In this document: positions 37,658 to 46,543 of the stretch, piece by piece | How positions within the stretch are numbered: position 1 is the stretch's first letter | How the letters are laid out: each line of letters begins with the position of its first letter | Origin: Myxococcaceae bacterium | Lineage (GTDB): Bacteria; Myxococcota; Myxococcia; Myxococcales; Myxococcaceae | Direction of reading: 5' to 3' | Assembly: GCA_003818285.1 (NCBI GenBank) | Contig: RPRB01000003.1 | Span: 30,410-94,409 of the forward strand | Length of the DNA: 64,000 nucleotides | Notes under the pieces: model-generated | Seen by the model: only the letters and a program-made list of their open reading frames with translations | What the model was told of the DNA's origin: nothing | Databases searched by the model: none | Position numbers and translations under genes: made by a program

Positions 37658-39031
37658 GTGCCGCAGCTGCGCACCGCCATCGTCGGAGCTGGCATCTCGG
37701 GGCTGACGCTCGCCTGGGCGCTGCGGGCGCGCGGGACTCCGGTGACGGTGCTCGAGGGATCGGAGCGTGTCGGAGGGCAGATCCGGTCCTGGCTCGACGA
37801 GGGCTTTGTCCTCGAGGCCGGTCCCAACGGCTTCCTCGACCGGGAGGGCGCAGTGTCCCGGGTCGCCGAGGCACTGGGCATCGCGGACCAACTGCGCCCG
37901 GCATCCCCGGCCGGGGACCGGCGGGCGCTCTTCGTCCGCGGGAAGGTGCGCTTCCTGCCCTCGAAGCCGCCGGAGCTGCTGCGCTCGGACATCGTGCCCT
38001 GGTGGGCGAAGCTTCGCCTCCTGCTCGAGCCACTGAGCCGCCGCGGGCCCACCGGGGTGGACGAGAGCCTGGCCCACTTCGGGCGGCGCCACCTCGGACG
38101 GCACGTGACCGAGACCCTGCTCGACGCGGTGCAGACCGGTATCTTCGGCGGCGATTCGGAGCGGCTGAGCGTTCGCGCGGCGTTCCCCCGGCTCCACGAG
38201 ATGGAGCGAAGTCACCGGAGCCTCCTGCTCGCGGCGAAGGCGATGCGACGCAAGGGACCGCGGGCGGCGCCTCCCCGGCTGGCCTCGTTCGAGGGGGGGC
38301 TCGGGACGCTCCCCCGGGCGCTGGGGCAGGCCCTCGGCGACGCGGTCCGCCTCGGGATCCGGGTGCGCGCGCTCGAGCCCGCGGCGGGTGGGTGGCAGGT
38401 GAGCTGGGACGGTGGCGGCGAACGCTTCGAGCGGGTGGTGCTCGCCGTGCCGCCGCGCTTGTCGGCGGAGCTGCTCCGGCCGCTGGATGCGAGCATCGCC
38501 ACCGCGCTGGAGGCGATTCACGCGGTGCCGATCTCGGTGGTCCACCTCGGCTGGCGTCCGGCGCTCGACCCGGACCCGCAGGGATTCGGGGTGCTGGTGC
38601 CGGCCCGCGAGCACCGGCGGGTCCTGGGCGTCATCTTCGTCTCCTCGGCGTACCCGTTCCGTGCTCCCGGCGGGGGAACGCTGCTCACCGTCCTGGTCGG
38701 CGGAGCCCACGGGGCGCAGTGGGCGGCGCTTCCGGACGAAGCGCTGGTCGGCGTGGTGCGCGAGGAGCTGGGGACGATGCTCGGCATCCAGCGGCCGCCG
38801 GACCTGGTTCGGATCGTGCGCTGGGCCCAGGCGATCCCTCAGTACGAGGTGGGCCATCACGCGCGGCTGGATGCCATCGCGACGGCGCTGCGGCACCATC
38901 CGCGCCTCGTGCTGGCCGGGAGCGCCTACCGCGGACCCGGGATCGCGGACTGCGTGCGCGAGTCGCTCGCCCTGGCGGACACCATCGCCCCGGGGAGCGC
39001 GGCGTCACCGGTCTCGGCCGCGGCTGGGTGA
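37658..39031 (+). CDS. hemY: Protoporphyrinogen/coproporphyrinogen III oxidase
   Basis: A 457-residue FAD enzyme of late haem synthesis (HemY type, called hemG in some annotations). The dinucleotide-binding motif IVGAGISGLTLAWALRARG starts at residue 8; GGQIRSW and EAGPNGFLD contact FAD and substrate; the C-terminal AGSAYRGPGIADCVRESLALAD closes the FAD site. GTG at 37658 follows GGAGGAAGG and places the FAD motif at the N-terminus. A longer upstream frame is a shadow of the SDR gene. Confidence 0.93.
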   Translation: MPQLRTAIVGAGISGLTLAWALRARGTPVTVLEGSERVGGQIRSWLDEGFVLEAGPNGFLDREGAVSRVAEALGIADQLRPASPAGDRRALFVRGKVRFLPSKPPELLRSDIVPWWAKLRLLLEPLSRRGPTGVDESLAHFGRRHLGRHVTETLLDAVQTGIFGGDSERLSVRAAFPRLHEMERSHRSLLLAAKAMRRKGPRAAPPRLASFEGGLGTLPRALGQALGDAVRLGIRVRALEPAAGGWQVSWDGGGERFERVVLAVPPRLSAELLRPLDASIATALEAIHAVPISVVHLGWRPALDPDPQGFGVLVPAREHRRVLGVIFVSSAYPFRAPGGGTLLTVLVGGAHGAQWAALPDEALVGVVREELGTMLGIQRPPDLVRIVRWAQAIPQYEVGHHARLDAIATALRHHPRLVLAGSAYRGPGIADCVRESLALADTIAPGSAASPVSAAAG

Positions 39032-39054
39032 ACGGGCCTCACCGGACCCGACCC

Positions 39055-39909
39055 TCAGCCGGTCAGACTTCGCTTCTCGCAGCGCGCGATGCGGCCACCC
39101 GCGGTCTCGATGATCCAGTAGCCCTCGTGACCCGCCTGCGTGGACGAGCCGGCGCCAAAGATGTGGGGGCGACGGTCGGTGGCGGGAAAGTGGTACCGCT
39201 GGTGGATGTGCCCGTGGAGCAGCGCGAACCGCTCGCCGGGGATCAGCGCCAGGACGGCCGGCGCGTCGACGAGGCCGTGCAGCAGCCGGTCCGGTTTCCC
39301 CAGCTCGCCGAACGGCGCGTGATGAACGACCACCAGCACCGCGCGCCCCTCCAGCTCGGGGCGGTGGACCAGCGCGGCGAGGGCGTCCCGCTGCTTCCGC
39401 CCGACGATGCCGTAGGACAGTCCGGGGAAGTAAGGCACCCGCGCCGATTGGAGCCCGATGACCGCGTCGTGCTCGCCGAGGAGCCGCACGAAGGGAAAGC
39501 CCTCCTCGACGGCGATGTCGGGCAGGTCGGAGACCAGGAGGTTCCCGAAGGTCTGCTCGAAGCGCCGCGTGCGGTGCGCGCCGGGGGTGTAACGGTCGTG
39601 GTTGCCCGGTATGACCGTGCAGCGGCGCGGCTCCTCGGCCCACTGGCCCATGGCGGCCCTCGCCCCGTCGAACTCGGCGGGGAGCGCATAGGCGGTCACG
39701 TCGCCGGAGAGGATGACGTGGTCCACCTCGAGGGTGCGGGCGTCCTCCAGGATCCGGGTGATGGTCTCCGGGGCCCTTGCGAAGGCGCGCGCGCGGCCAC
39801 CGAAGGTCAGCTCGCCGAGGGCGAGCCACCGGCGCCAGCCCAGGCGCACGAGCGAGTGGCGCCGGTAGTCGGCCGTGACGTGGACGTCGGAGAGGTGGAG
39901 GAACCGCAT
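39055..39909 (-). CDS. Metallophosphoesterase
   Basis: A 284-residue calcineurin-like phosphoesterase. Metal ligands: FLHLSDVHV (DxH), VILSGDVTAYAL (GD), IPGNHDRYTPG (GNHD), VVVHHAPFGEL (first His) and LLHGHIHQRYHF (GHxH). Family members act on cyclic nucleotides, UDP-diacylglucosamine or polyphosphates; the substrate is not evident. Start at 39909 gives a protein beginning MRFLHLSDVHV. Divergent from gluQRS, convergent with hemY. Confidence 0.88.
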   Translation of the reverse strand: MRFLHLSDVHVTADYRRHSLVRLGWRRWLALGELTFGGRARAFARAPETITRILEDARTLEVDHVILSGDVTAYALPAEFDGARAAMGQWAEEPRRCTVIPGNHDRYTPGAHRTRRFEQTFGNLLVSDLPDIAVEEGFPFVRLLGEHDAVIGLQSARVPYFPGLSYGIVGRKQRDALAALVHRPELEGRAVLVVVHHAPFGELGKPDRLLHGLVDAPAVLALIPGERFALLHGHIHQRYHFPATDRRPHIFGAGSSTQAGHEGYWIIETAGGRIARCEKRSLTG

Positions 39910-39979
39910 CGGGCGCCGCGCTCTTAGCAAAGGTCGGGATTGCGGGTCACAGGGATGGTGTGGCACCTCTGCCCACGAC

Positions 39980-40933
39980 GTGACGGCGACCCATCGCGGC
40001 CGGTTCGCCCCCAGTCCCACGGGGCGGCTCCACCTCGGCAATGCCTGGGCGGCGGCGCTTGGCTGGCTGTGGGCTCGCTCGCAGGCGGGGGAGTTCCTCC
40101 TCCGGGTCGAGGACCTGGACACCGCGCGCTCGCGGACCGGGCTCACCGAGGCGCTGCTTGCCGACCAGGCCTGGCTCGGCCTCGAGTTCGACGCACCGCC
40201 AGTGTTCCAGAGCCGGCGGCTGGACCTCTACCGCGCGGCCTTCGAGCGGCTCCGGGCCACGGGCCGGGTGTACCCGTGCTTCTGCACCAGGAGCGAGATC
40301 GCCCGTGCGGTGTCCGCGCCGCACGGTCCTGCGGACGAGGGCCCACGGTACCCGGGAACCTGTCTCGCGCTCTCCTCCGAGCAGGTCGAGGAACGCGCGC
40401 GGACCCGTCCACCGGCGTGGCGGTTCCGGCCTCGCGAGGGGCTCACCGACGTCCACGACCTGCTCCACGGCAGGATCGTACAGGACGTCGCCCGGGAGGT
40501 CGGAGACTTCGTGGTGCTCCGGAACGACGGCGTCCCGAGCTACCAGCTGGCGGTGGTGGTGGACGACGCGGAGATGGGCATCACCCACGTCCTCCGGGGT
40601 GACGACCTCCTGAGGTCGACGGCCCGGCAGATCCAGCTCTGCGAGGCGCTCGGGCTCCCCGTGCCGGTGTATGCCCACGTCCCGCTCCTTCTCGGCCCCG
40701 ACGGGAAGCGCCTGGCCAAGCGCGCGGGAACGCCCGGCCTGGCCGAGCTCCGGGAGCGCGGCATCGCACCGGAGCGGCTGGTCGGTTTGCTCGCGGCCTG
40801 GGCGGGGCTCGGCGATGGACGACCGGTCGACCTGCAGGCGCTGGTGCCCCGGTTTGTCCTGGAGCGGCTTCCCCGGGAGCCCATCGCGGTGGACCCCTCC
40901 CGGGTGAATGAGGCGCTGTTCGGCCCCGGGTGA
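39980..40933 (+). CDS. gluQRS: Glutamyl-Q tRNA(Asp) synthetase
   Basis: A 317-residue truncated glutamyl-tRNA-synthetase paralogue that attaches glutamate to queuosine at position 34 of tRNA-Asp. HIGH-type motif in RFAPSPTGRLHLGN (residues 7-20); zinc site as YPCFC...RYPGTC (about 95-130); KMSKS-type KRLAKR near 240; no anticodon-binding domain. GTG 39980 is the best start although no clear Shine-Dalgarno is seen. miaE, another anticodon-loop modifier, follows after 37 bp. Confidence 0.92.
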   Translation: MTATHRGRFAPSPTGRLHLGNAWAAALGWLWARSQAGEFLLRVEDLDTARSRTGLTEALLADQAWLGLEFDAPPVFQSRRLDLYRAAFERLRATGRVYPCFCTRSEIARAVSAPHGPADEGPRYPGTCLALSSEQVEERARTRPPAWRFRPREGLTDVHDLLHGRIVQDVAREVGDFVVLRNDGVPSYQLAVVVDDAEMGITHVLRGDDLLRSTARQIQLCEALGLPVPVYAHVPLLLGPDGKRLAKRAGTPGLAELRERGIAPERLVGLLAAWAGLGDGRPVDLQALVPRFVLERLPREPIAVDPSRVNEALFGPG

Positions 40934-40970
40934 CGCCGGCGGCCCCGGCGCGATAGGACGCGCCCGGCAG

Positions 40971-41570
40971 ATGAGCTCTCCGCCCTCCGAGCTTCACAAC
41001 CGCGTCACGCTCCGCTGCGGGACCGATCCGCGCTGGCTGCCGAATGCGCTCGCGCATCTCGACGCGGTGCTCGTCGACCACGCGCACTGCGAGAAGAAGG
41101 CCGCGGCGAATGCCCTCTCGCTGCTCCAGGCCTATCCCGAGGTCCCGGGGCTCCCGGCGCACATGGCCCGGCTCGCCCGGGAGGAGAGCGGGCACCTCGC
41201 GCGGGTTCTCCAGCTCCTCGAGCGGCGCGGGCTCACGCTTGGCCGCGACCCGGGCGACCCCTACGCGCAGGGCCTTCAAGACGTGGTGCGGACGCCGGCC
41301 GCGCAGCGCCAGCTGGACCGGTTCCTGGTGGCGGCGATCATCGAGGCGCGGAGCTGCGAGCGCCTGGCGCTGCTGGCCGGAGCGCTGCCCGACCCGGACC
41401 TGCGGCGCTTCTACGCCGAGCTCGCCCGGAGCGAGGACGGCCACCAGAAGCTCTTCCTCCGACTGGCGGCGCGGGTGCACGGCGAGGCGACGTGGCCGCG
41501 GCTCGAGCAGCTGCTGGAGGCGGAGGCCCAGCTGCTGCGGCGGCTGCCGGTCCGCGCCGCGATCCACTGA
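40971..41570 (+). CDS. miaE: tRNA-(ms2io6A)-hydroxylase MiaE
   Basis: A 199-residue ferritin-like di-iron monooxygenase that hydroxylates the isopentenyl group of ms2i6A37 in tRNA. The iron ligands are in HCEKKAAANAL, LAREESGHLARVLQLLERRG, EARSCERLALL and SEDGHQKLF. ATG at 40971 chosen; the longer frame overlaps gluQRS. Co-directional with gluQRS. MiaE needs oxygen, suggesting an aerobic or facultative organism. Confidence 0.92.
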   Translation: MSSPPSELHNRVTLRCGTDPRWLPNALAHLDAVLVDHAHCEKKAAANALSLLQAYPEVPGLPAHMARLAREESGHLARVLQLLERRGLTLGRDPGDPYAQGLQDVVRTPAAQRQLDRFLVAAIIEARSCERLALLAGALPDPDLRRFYAELARSEDGHQKLFLRLAARVHGEATWPRLEQLLEAEAQLLRRLPVRAAIH

Positions 41571-41580
41571 GGTTGCGCCG

Positions 41581-43020
41581 CTACACGCCCGGAGGGACGA
41601 GGTGCACGCCGCTCGGTGCGCGGTGCTCTCCGGTCGGCTCGCGGACCGGGTATGGCCCGCTTCCCGAACCCGAGCCACGGCGCAGCTCGGCCCAGATCCG
41701 CGTCCTCGACGTCTCGGGCAGGTACAGCGCGCCGAGCGCCGCCGTGATCAGCGCCACCGTGCAGGGGAACGCCAGCCCGACGAACTTGTTGTTCGCGCTC
41801 ACCGCAATTGTCGAGGCAAGGTAGGCGGTGAGACCGCCGAAGATGCCGTTGCCCAGGTGGTAGGGAATGGACAGCGACGTGTACCGCACGCGTGCCGGGA
41901 AGAACTCGACCAGGAAGGCGGCGATCGGTCCGTAGGTCATGGTGACCAGGAGCACCTGGACGAAGACCAGCGCGGTCATCGCCGCCTCGTTCAGCGGACT
42001 GGAGACGATCTGCATCGCCCGGTAGATGGGGAAGAAGCTGATCGCCGCCAGGAGATTCCCCACCACCATCAGCCGTTTCCGGCCGATCTGGTCGGAGAGC
42101 GCTCCGAAGACGACGAAGAAGGGCAGGCCGCAGAGGAGCGCCACGGCGGCGATGAGCGTCGCGGTCTGCGCGGGAATGCCGAGCAGCCGGGTCATGAACT
42201 GCACGGAGAAGAACTGAGCGGTGTACCAGACCACGCCCTGACCGGCGGTCGCGGCGAAGAGCGCCAGCGCCAGCTTCTTCCAGTTCCGCCCGGCGTCGAC
42301 CAGCGGCTCGCGCGAGAGGCGGTTCTCGAGGCGGAGCCGCTCCCAGAGCGGAGACTCCGGAAGCTGCGCGCGTACCCAGCCGGCGATGCCCAGGAGGAAC
42401 AGAGAGAACACGAAGGGGAGGCGCCAGCCCCAGGCCGCAAACTCGCTGGGACCGAGGTAGTTGCGAACCGCGAGCTGCACCATCATCGAGACGAGGAGCC
42501 CGAGCGTCGCGGTGACCTGGACGTAGCTGGTGTAGTAGCCGCGCTCGCCGTCCGGAACGTTCTCCGCCACGTAGATCACGGCGCCGCCGTACTCCCCGCC
42601 GAGCGCGAAGCCCTGCAGCAGCCGCATGAGCACCAGCAGCGCCGGGGCGAGGATGCCGACCCGCTCGTAGCCGGGGAGAAGGCCGATGGCGGTGGTCGCC
42701 CCGCCCATCAGGAGCAGCGTGGCGAGGAAGGCCGCCTTCCGGCCGCGGAGATCGCCGAGTCGCCCGAAGTAGGCGGCCCCCACGGGGCGAATCACGAAGC
42801 CGGTGGCATACAGCGCGAGCCCGATCAGCCATCCGGAGATCGGATTGGTGGTCGGAAAGAAGTGCGGCTGCATCACCGTGAAGAGCGAGCCGTAGAGATA
42901 GAAGTCGTACCACTCGATGGTGGTGCCGGTGACGATCGAGGCGATCCGCGCGCGGCGCCTGGCGCGGTCACGGCTGTAGGTCGGAATCTCTGAGCCGTGA
43001 GAGTCGGCGGGGGCGAGCAT
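41581..43020 (-). CDS. MFS transporter, metabolite:H+ symporter family
   Basis: A 479-residue twelve-helix transporter. The N-terminus TGTTIEWYDFYLYGSLF and the loop 2-3 motif GRLGDLRGRKAAF place it in the metabolite:proton symporter family (ShiA/ProP/KgtP-like, transporting shikimate, 2-oxoglutarate, proline-betaine or citrate). The second-half counterpart is LSDQIGRKRLMVVGN. Substrate cannot be told. ATG at 43020 chosen; a longer in-frame extension upstream runs into the repeat array and is translated repeat, not gene. Convergent with miaE (10 bp). Confidence 0.9.
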   Translation of the reverse strand: MLAPADSHGSEIPTYSRDRARRRARIASIVTGTTIEWYDFYLYGSLFTVMQPHFFPTTNPISGWLIGLALYATGFVIRPVGAAYFGRLGDLRGRKAAFLATLLLMGGATTAIGLLPGYERVGILAPALLVLMRLLQGFALGGEYGGAVIYVAENVPDGERGYYTSYVQVTATLGLLVSMMVQLAVRNYLGPSEFAAWGWRLPFVFSLFLLGIAGWVRAQLPESPLWERLRLENRLSREPLVDAGRNWKKLALALFAATAGQGVVWYTAQFFSVQFMTRLLGIPAQTATLIAAVALLCGLPFFVVFGALSDQIGRKRLMVVGNLLAAISFFPIYRAMQIVSSPLNEAAMTALVFVQVLLVTMTYGPIAAFLVEFFPARVRYTSLSIPYHLGNGIFGGLTAYLASTIAVSANNKFVGLAFPCTVALITAALGALYLPETSRTRIWAELRRGSGSGSGPYPVREPTGEHRAPSGVHLVPPGV

Positions 43021-43323
43021 CGGGGCACGGATGCTAGCAGCCCGGTCCGTGAAGACCGCCGGGCCCACCGGAGCGCACACTGAGGACCCGAGGGGCCGGT
43101 CGACCGGACGGTGACCAGATGAAACTCCGTTCGGAAGTGTTTGACACCTTCGCGAGTCGCCGCGTCGAAGGTGGTTGACACCGTCGGGCGGGGTGCGTCC
43201 GTCCGCGAACTCGCCCGTCGAAGGTGTCGAAGATGTTTGACACCTCCAGTCCGGAATCCCACCGACGGAGGTGCGTCGAAGGCGCTCGGCGGTTCGCCCC
43301 GTCGAAGGCCGTCGAAGGTGTCT

Positions 43324-43351
43324 GACACCTCCTCGGGGACACCTCCTCGGG
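43324..43351. repeat. Exact 14-bp tandem duplication of a half-site
   Basis: Two exact consecutive copies of GACACCTCCTCGGG. The first is the right arm of the fourth palindrome copy; the second is a tandem duplicate immediately after it. Same 14-bp step as the tandem at 43602. Confidence 0.9.
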
Positions 43352-43601
43352 CCCCGAGCAGCCGTCCCGAGGCCCTGGCCGGCGCGACGGACGCGCACCG
43401 GGGTGTCTCCAGACCGTGTCCAGGAACGAGCCGAGCACCGCCGAAACGAGACCTCAGCGACCCCGGGATTGCTCGAAGGTGTTTGACACCTCCGCCGGCA
43501 CGAGACACGTCGCGGTGGAGCTTCAGGCGTCGCTGGAGCTGCAGGCGTTGGAGAAGCCCGTCCAGGCCCGCTCCGCAGCCTCCAGCACGTCGAAGGTGTT
43601 T

Positions 43602-43650
43602 GACACCTTCAGCGGACACCTTCAGCGAGACACCTTCAGCGAACACCTCC
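43602..43650. repeat. 13-14 bp tandem repeats of the right half-site
   Basis: Starting in the right arm of the perfect palindrome, the unit GACACCTTCAGCG(A) occurs at 43602-43614, 43615-43628 and 43629-43642, followed by a degenerate partial unit to 43650. This shows the right arm being amplified by slippage or by multiple unequal events. Confidence 0.9.
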
Positions 43651-43855
43651 GCCGAATCAGGCTCGTTCGCCTGCGTCCGATGCGCTCCGCTTTCGCGGCG
43701 CGTCGTAACGCGCAGCCCTTGCTAATCCACCGGATGAGCGCACAAGGTGTGCCACCCAGCGAGTCGGGCCAGACACGCCCCAGTTTGGCTCGGCAAGGGG
43801 TCACAGCTTGTATTAGGAGAACCGCCCCTCACGGATCTGTTCGGGAGATGAACTG

Positions 43856-45637
43856 ATGGCGAGCCAGATTGACGGGACCGCGACGACGCTCACACGGAAC
43901 AAGGCCCTGCTCGACTGGGTGCGGGACTGCGCCGCGCTCTGCCAGCCGGACCGCATCGTGTGGTGCGACGGCTCGGAGGCCGAGAAGGAGCGGCTCACCA
44001 AGCACGCGGTCGACACCGGCGTGCTCATCCCCCTGAATCCGGCAAAGCGGCCCGGCTGCTACCTGCACCGGTCGAACCCGAACGACGTCGCGCGCGTCGA
44101 GCACCTCACCTTCATCTGCACCAAGACGCAGGAGGCAGCGGGCCCGACCAACAACTGGATGGCCCCCGAGGAGGCGTACGGGAAGCTCACCAAGCTCTTC
44201 CACGGCTCGATGAAGGGCCGGACCATGTACGTCATCCCCTACGTCATGGGGCCCCTCGGCTCCCCGCTGTCGAGGGTCGGCCTCGAGATCACCGACAGCG
44301 TCTACGTGGTCCTCAACATGCGGATCATGACCCGCATGGGGAAGCCCGCGCTGGACATGCTCGGGGACTCCAACGACTTCAACCGCGGCCTGCACTGCAC
44401 CGGGGACCTCAACCCCGAGCGCCGCTACATCTGCCACTTCCCCGAGGACAACACGATCTGGAGCTTCGGCTCGGGCTACGGAGGCAATGCGCTCCTGGGG
44501 AAGAAGTGCCTCGCGCTCCGCATCGGGAGCTGGCTGGGGAAGGACGAGGGCTGGTTCGCCGAGCACATGCTCATCCTCGGCGTGGAGAGCCCCGACGGTC
44601 ACATGACCTACGTGACCGGCGCGTTCCCTTCCGCCTGCGGCAAGACCAACTTCGCGATGATGATCCCCCCGAAGCGTTTCGCGAAGTGGAAGGTCTGGAC
44701 CGTCGGTGACGACATCGCGTGGATGCGGGTGGGCAAGGACGGCCGGCTCTGGGCAGTGAACCCCGAGAACGGGTACTTCGGCGTCGCCCCGGGGACCAAC
44801 TTCGGCTCCAACCCCAACGCGATGAAGACCATCGCCAGGGACACCATCTTCACCAACGTCGCCATGACCAAGGACGGCGACGTGTGGTGGGAGGGAATGG
44901 ACGGCGAGGTCCCCGACGAGCTGACCGACTGGCAGGGGCGTCCCTGGAAGAAGGGCTCGACCGAGAAGGCCGCCCACCCCAACTCGCGCTTCACCGCGCC
45001 GATGACCAACAACCCCGTGCTGAGCAAGCACGTGAACGACCCCGAGGGCGTGCCGATCAGCGCGATCGTCTTCGGCGGCCGGCGCGCCACCACCGTCCCG
45101 TTGGTGCTCCAGAGCTTCAACTGGGCGCACGGGGTCTTCCTCGGCGCGACACTGGGCTCGGAGACCACCGCCGCGGCCACCGGCAAGGTCGGCGTCGTGC
45201 GCCGGGACCCGATGGCCATGCTGCCCTTCGCCGGCTACAACATGGGCGAGTACCTGCAGCACTGGCTGGACATGCAGGAGAAGATTCCGTACCCGCCCAA
45301 GCTCTTCCAGGTGAACTGGTTCCGGAAGGGCAAGGACGGCAAGTTCCTCTGGCCGGGCTTCGGCGAGAACATGCGGGTGCTGAAGTGGATCGTCGATCGC
45401 GCGCACGTCCGCGTGGGCGGCCAGGAGACGCCGTTCGGGTGGGTGCCGAAGGCCGGGGACCTCGACCTCTCCGGGCTGGACATCCCAGCGGAGAAGGTGG
45501 ACGAGGCCACCCACATCGACGCGGGCGAGTGGAAGCAGGAGCTCACCGAGGAGGCCGACTTCTTCGAGATGCTCGGCAAGTTCTCTCCGGAGACGCTCCA
45601 GCTCCAGCGCAAGCTGCTGCTCTCGCGGCTGGACTGA
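43856..45637 (+). CDS. pckG: Phosphoenolpyruvate carboxykinase (GTP)
   Basis: A 593-residue enzyme interconverting oxaloacetate and PEP with GTP, the gluconeogenic entry step. Seen: [21 protein letters not shown], the kinase P-loop FPSACGKTN near residue 260, [11 protein letters not shown], and [12 protein letters not shown]. Length matches the GTP class, not the ATP class. ATG at 43856 has CGGGAGAT upstream; another ATG eight bases earlier opens only two codons. The repeat-filled region upstream may influence its control. Confidence 0.96.
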   Translation: MASQIDGTATTLTRNKALLDWVRDCAALCQPDRIVWCDGSEAEKERLTKHAVDTGVLIPLNPAKRPGCYLHRSNPNDVARVEHLTFICTKTQEAAGPTNNWMAPEEAYGKLTKLFHGSMKGRTMYVIPYVMGPLGSPLSRVGLEITDSVYVVLNMRIMTRMGKPALDMLGDSNDFNRGLHCTGDLNPERRYICHFPEDNTIWSFGSGYGGNALLGKKCLALRIGSWLGKDEGWFAEHMLILGVESPDGHMTYVTGAFPSACGKTNFAMMIPPKRFAKWKVWTVGDDIAWMRVGKDGRLWAVNPENGYFGVAPGTNFGSNPNAMKTIARDTIFTNVAMTKDGDVWWEGMDGEVPDELTDWQGRPWKKGSTEKAAHPNSRFTAPMTNNPVLSKHVNDPEGVPISAIVFGGRRATTVPLVLQSFNWAHGVFLGATLGSETTAAATGKVGVVRRDPMAMLPFAGYNMGEYLQHWLDMQEKIPYPPKLFQVNWFRKGKDGKFLWPGFGENMRVLKWIVDRAHVRVGGQETPFGWVPKAGDLDLSGLDIPAEKVDEATHIDAGEWKQELTEEADFFEMLGKFSPETLQLQRKLLLSRLD

Positions 45638-45655
45638 TCCGCCGGGCCGCTGGCC

Positions 45656-46414
45656 ATGACCAGCGCTCCGTGGTGGGAGCAGTTCTTCGACGACGAGTAC
45701 GTCCGCGTCTGGGGCACCGTGTCCAAGGGGGGCGACGAGGAGGCCAGGGCGCTCTGGCGGATCCTCGGGATGGGCGAGGGCTCCCGCGTGCTCGACGCCG
45801 GCTGCGGCTACGGGCGGGTGAGCCTCCCGCTGGCGCGGATGGGCGCCCGCGTCCTCGGCGTGGACCAGTCCGCTCACCTGCTCGCGGAGGCTGAGCGCAG
45901 GCGGGGCGATCTCGTGCCCGAGCGACTGCGCTATGTGCGGCACGACCTCCGGGCACCGCTCGGCGAGTCGGGCTTCGACGCCGCGCTGAGCCTGTTCAGC
46001 TCTCTCGGTTACGGTGAGGAGGCCGATGACGCCGCGATCCTCGGCACTCTCGCTGCCGCAGTGAGGCCCGGCGGCAAGGTGGCGGTCGACACCATGCACC
46101 GCGACGTCCTCGCCGCACGGCTCGCCCGCGAAGCGGTCCCTGCGCACCGCCTGCCGGACGGCACCCTGCTGGTCGAGGAGGCGCGCTTCGATCCGGTCGC
46201 CGGACGGGTCGAGACCACCTGGTTCTGGGCGGGGCCCCGGGGCTCGGGCCAGAAGTCGGCGTCCGTCCGGGTCTACACCATCACCGAGCTCGTCCGGCTC
46301 CTCGAGGGTGCCGGCCTCCGGCTCGAGGCCGCGCTCCACCCGGACACGGGGGCTCCCTTCAGTCCGGCCGGCCCGACGCTCGGCGGACGGGTGCTCCTCG
46401 TCGCGGTCTGCTGA
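45656..46414 (+). CDS. Class I SAM-dependent methyltransferase
   Basis: A 252-residue Rossmann-fold methyltransferase. SAM-binding motif I is VLDAGCGYGRVSLPLARMG (about 45-63), then GVDQSAHLLAEAERR (motif II acidic residue) and DAALSLFSSLGYG (motif IV-like). The N-terminus PWWEQFFDDEYVRVW is typical of small-molecule methyltransferases of the Methyltransf_25 type. It starts 18 bp after pckG. Substrate unknown. Confidence 0.88.
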   Translation: MTSAPWWEQFFDDEYVRVWGTVSKGGDEEARALWRILGMGEGSRVLDAGCGYGRVSLPLARMGARVLGVDQSAHLLAEAERRRGDLVPERLRYVRHDLRAPLGESGFDAALSLFSSLGYGEEADDAAILGTLAAAVRPGGKVAVDTMHRDVLAARLAREAVPAHRLPDGTLLVEEARFDPVAGRVETTWFWAGPRGSGQKSASVRVYTITELVRLLEGAGLRLEAALHPDTGAPFSPAGPTLGGRVLLVAVC

Positions 46415-46543
46415 GCTCCGGCCGGGGAATCCGGCTGGCAGCAGATGCGTTTGTGTTGCCGGCGCCGGCCGGAGCGGGCATCACCCGTCTCGAGGGCGCC
46501 GCGGCCTCACGGAGAGCAGCCCGGGCGCGGGAGAGGGCGACCA

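Larger units (their letters stand above)
43021..43855. repeat. 835-bp gene-free stretch with an array of palindromic repeats
   Basis: The longest gap in the window, between the divergent MFS gene and pckG. Six copies of a dyad with consensus GAAGGTGTTTGACACCTTC occur at 43134-43151 (one base short), 43167-43185, 43229-43247, 43314-43332, 43475-43493 and 43592-43610. Only the last is perfect; the others differ at one to three bases or in the right arm (CCTCC). Spacing is irregular (33, 62, 85, 161, 117 bp start to start), so this is not a CRISPR. Extra half-sites flank several copies. The last 200 bp before pckG hold no repeat and presumably its promoter. No credible gene is seen. Confidence 0.85.

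Noticed and set aside
43592..43610. Palindrome as a sigma70 promoter, since its centre contains TTGACA
   Set aside because: No TATAAT-like hexamer lies 16-18 bp downstream of the copies checked; TTGACA is a by-product of the dyad.
42873..43646. Minus-strand frame extending the MFS transporter upstream
   Set aside because: Encodes repeat-derived motifs (GVKHLR, VSDTFD); the conserved MFS start lies at 43020.
43134..43650. CRISPR array
   Set aside because: The repeats are short near-perfect palindromes with variable spacing (33-161 bp) and variable sequence, lack constant spacer length, and no cas genes are present.
43416..43856. Open frame of 146 codons upstream of pckG, stop overlapping its ATG
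   Set aside because: It is translated repeat array (recurring KVFDTF from the palindrome) followed by sequence without protein-like character; no Shine-Dalgarno and no homologous domain visible.
43829..46339. Long minus-strand open frame opposite pckG
   Set aside because: Strong GC codon bias opens antisense frames across most genes here; the plus strand encodes an unmistakable PEP carboxykinase and a methyltransferase.
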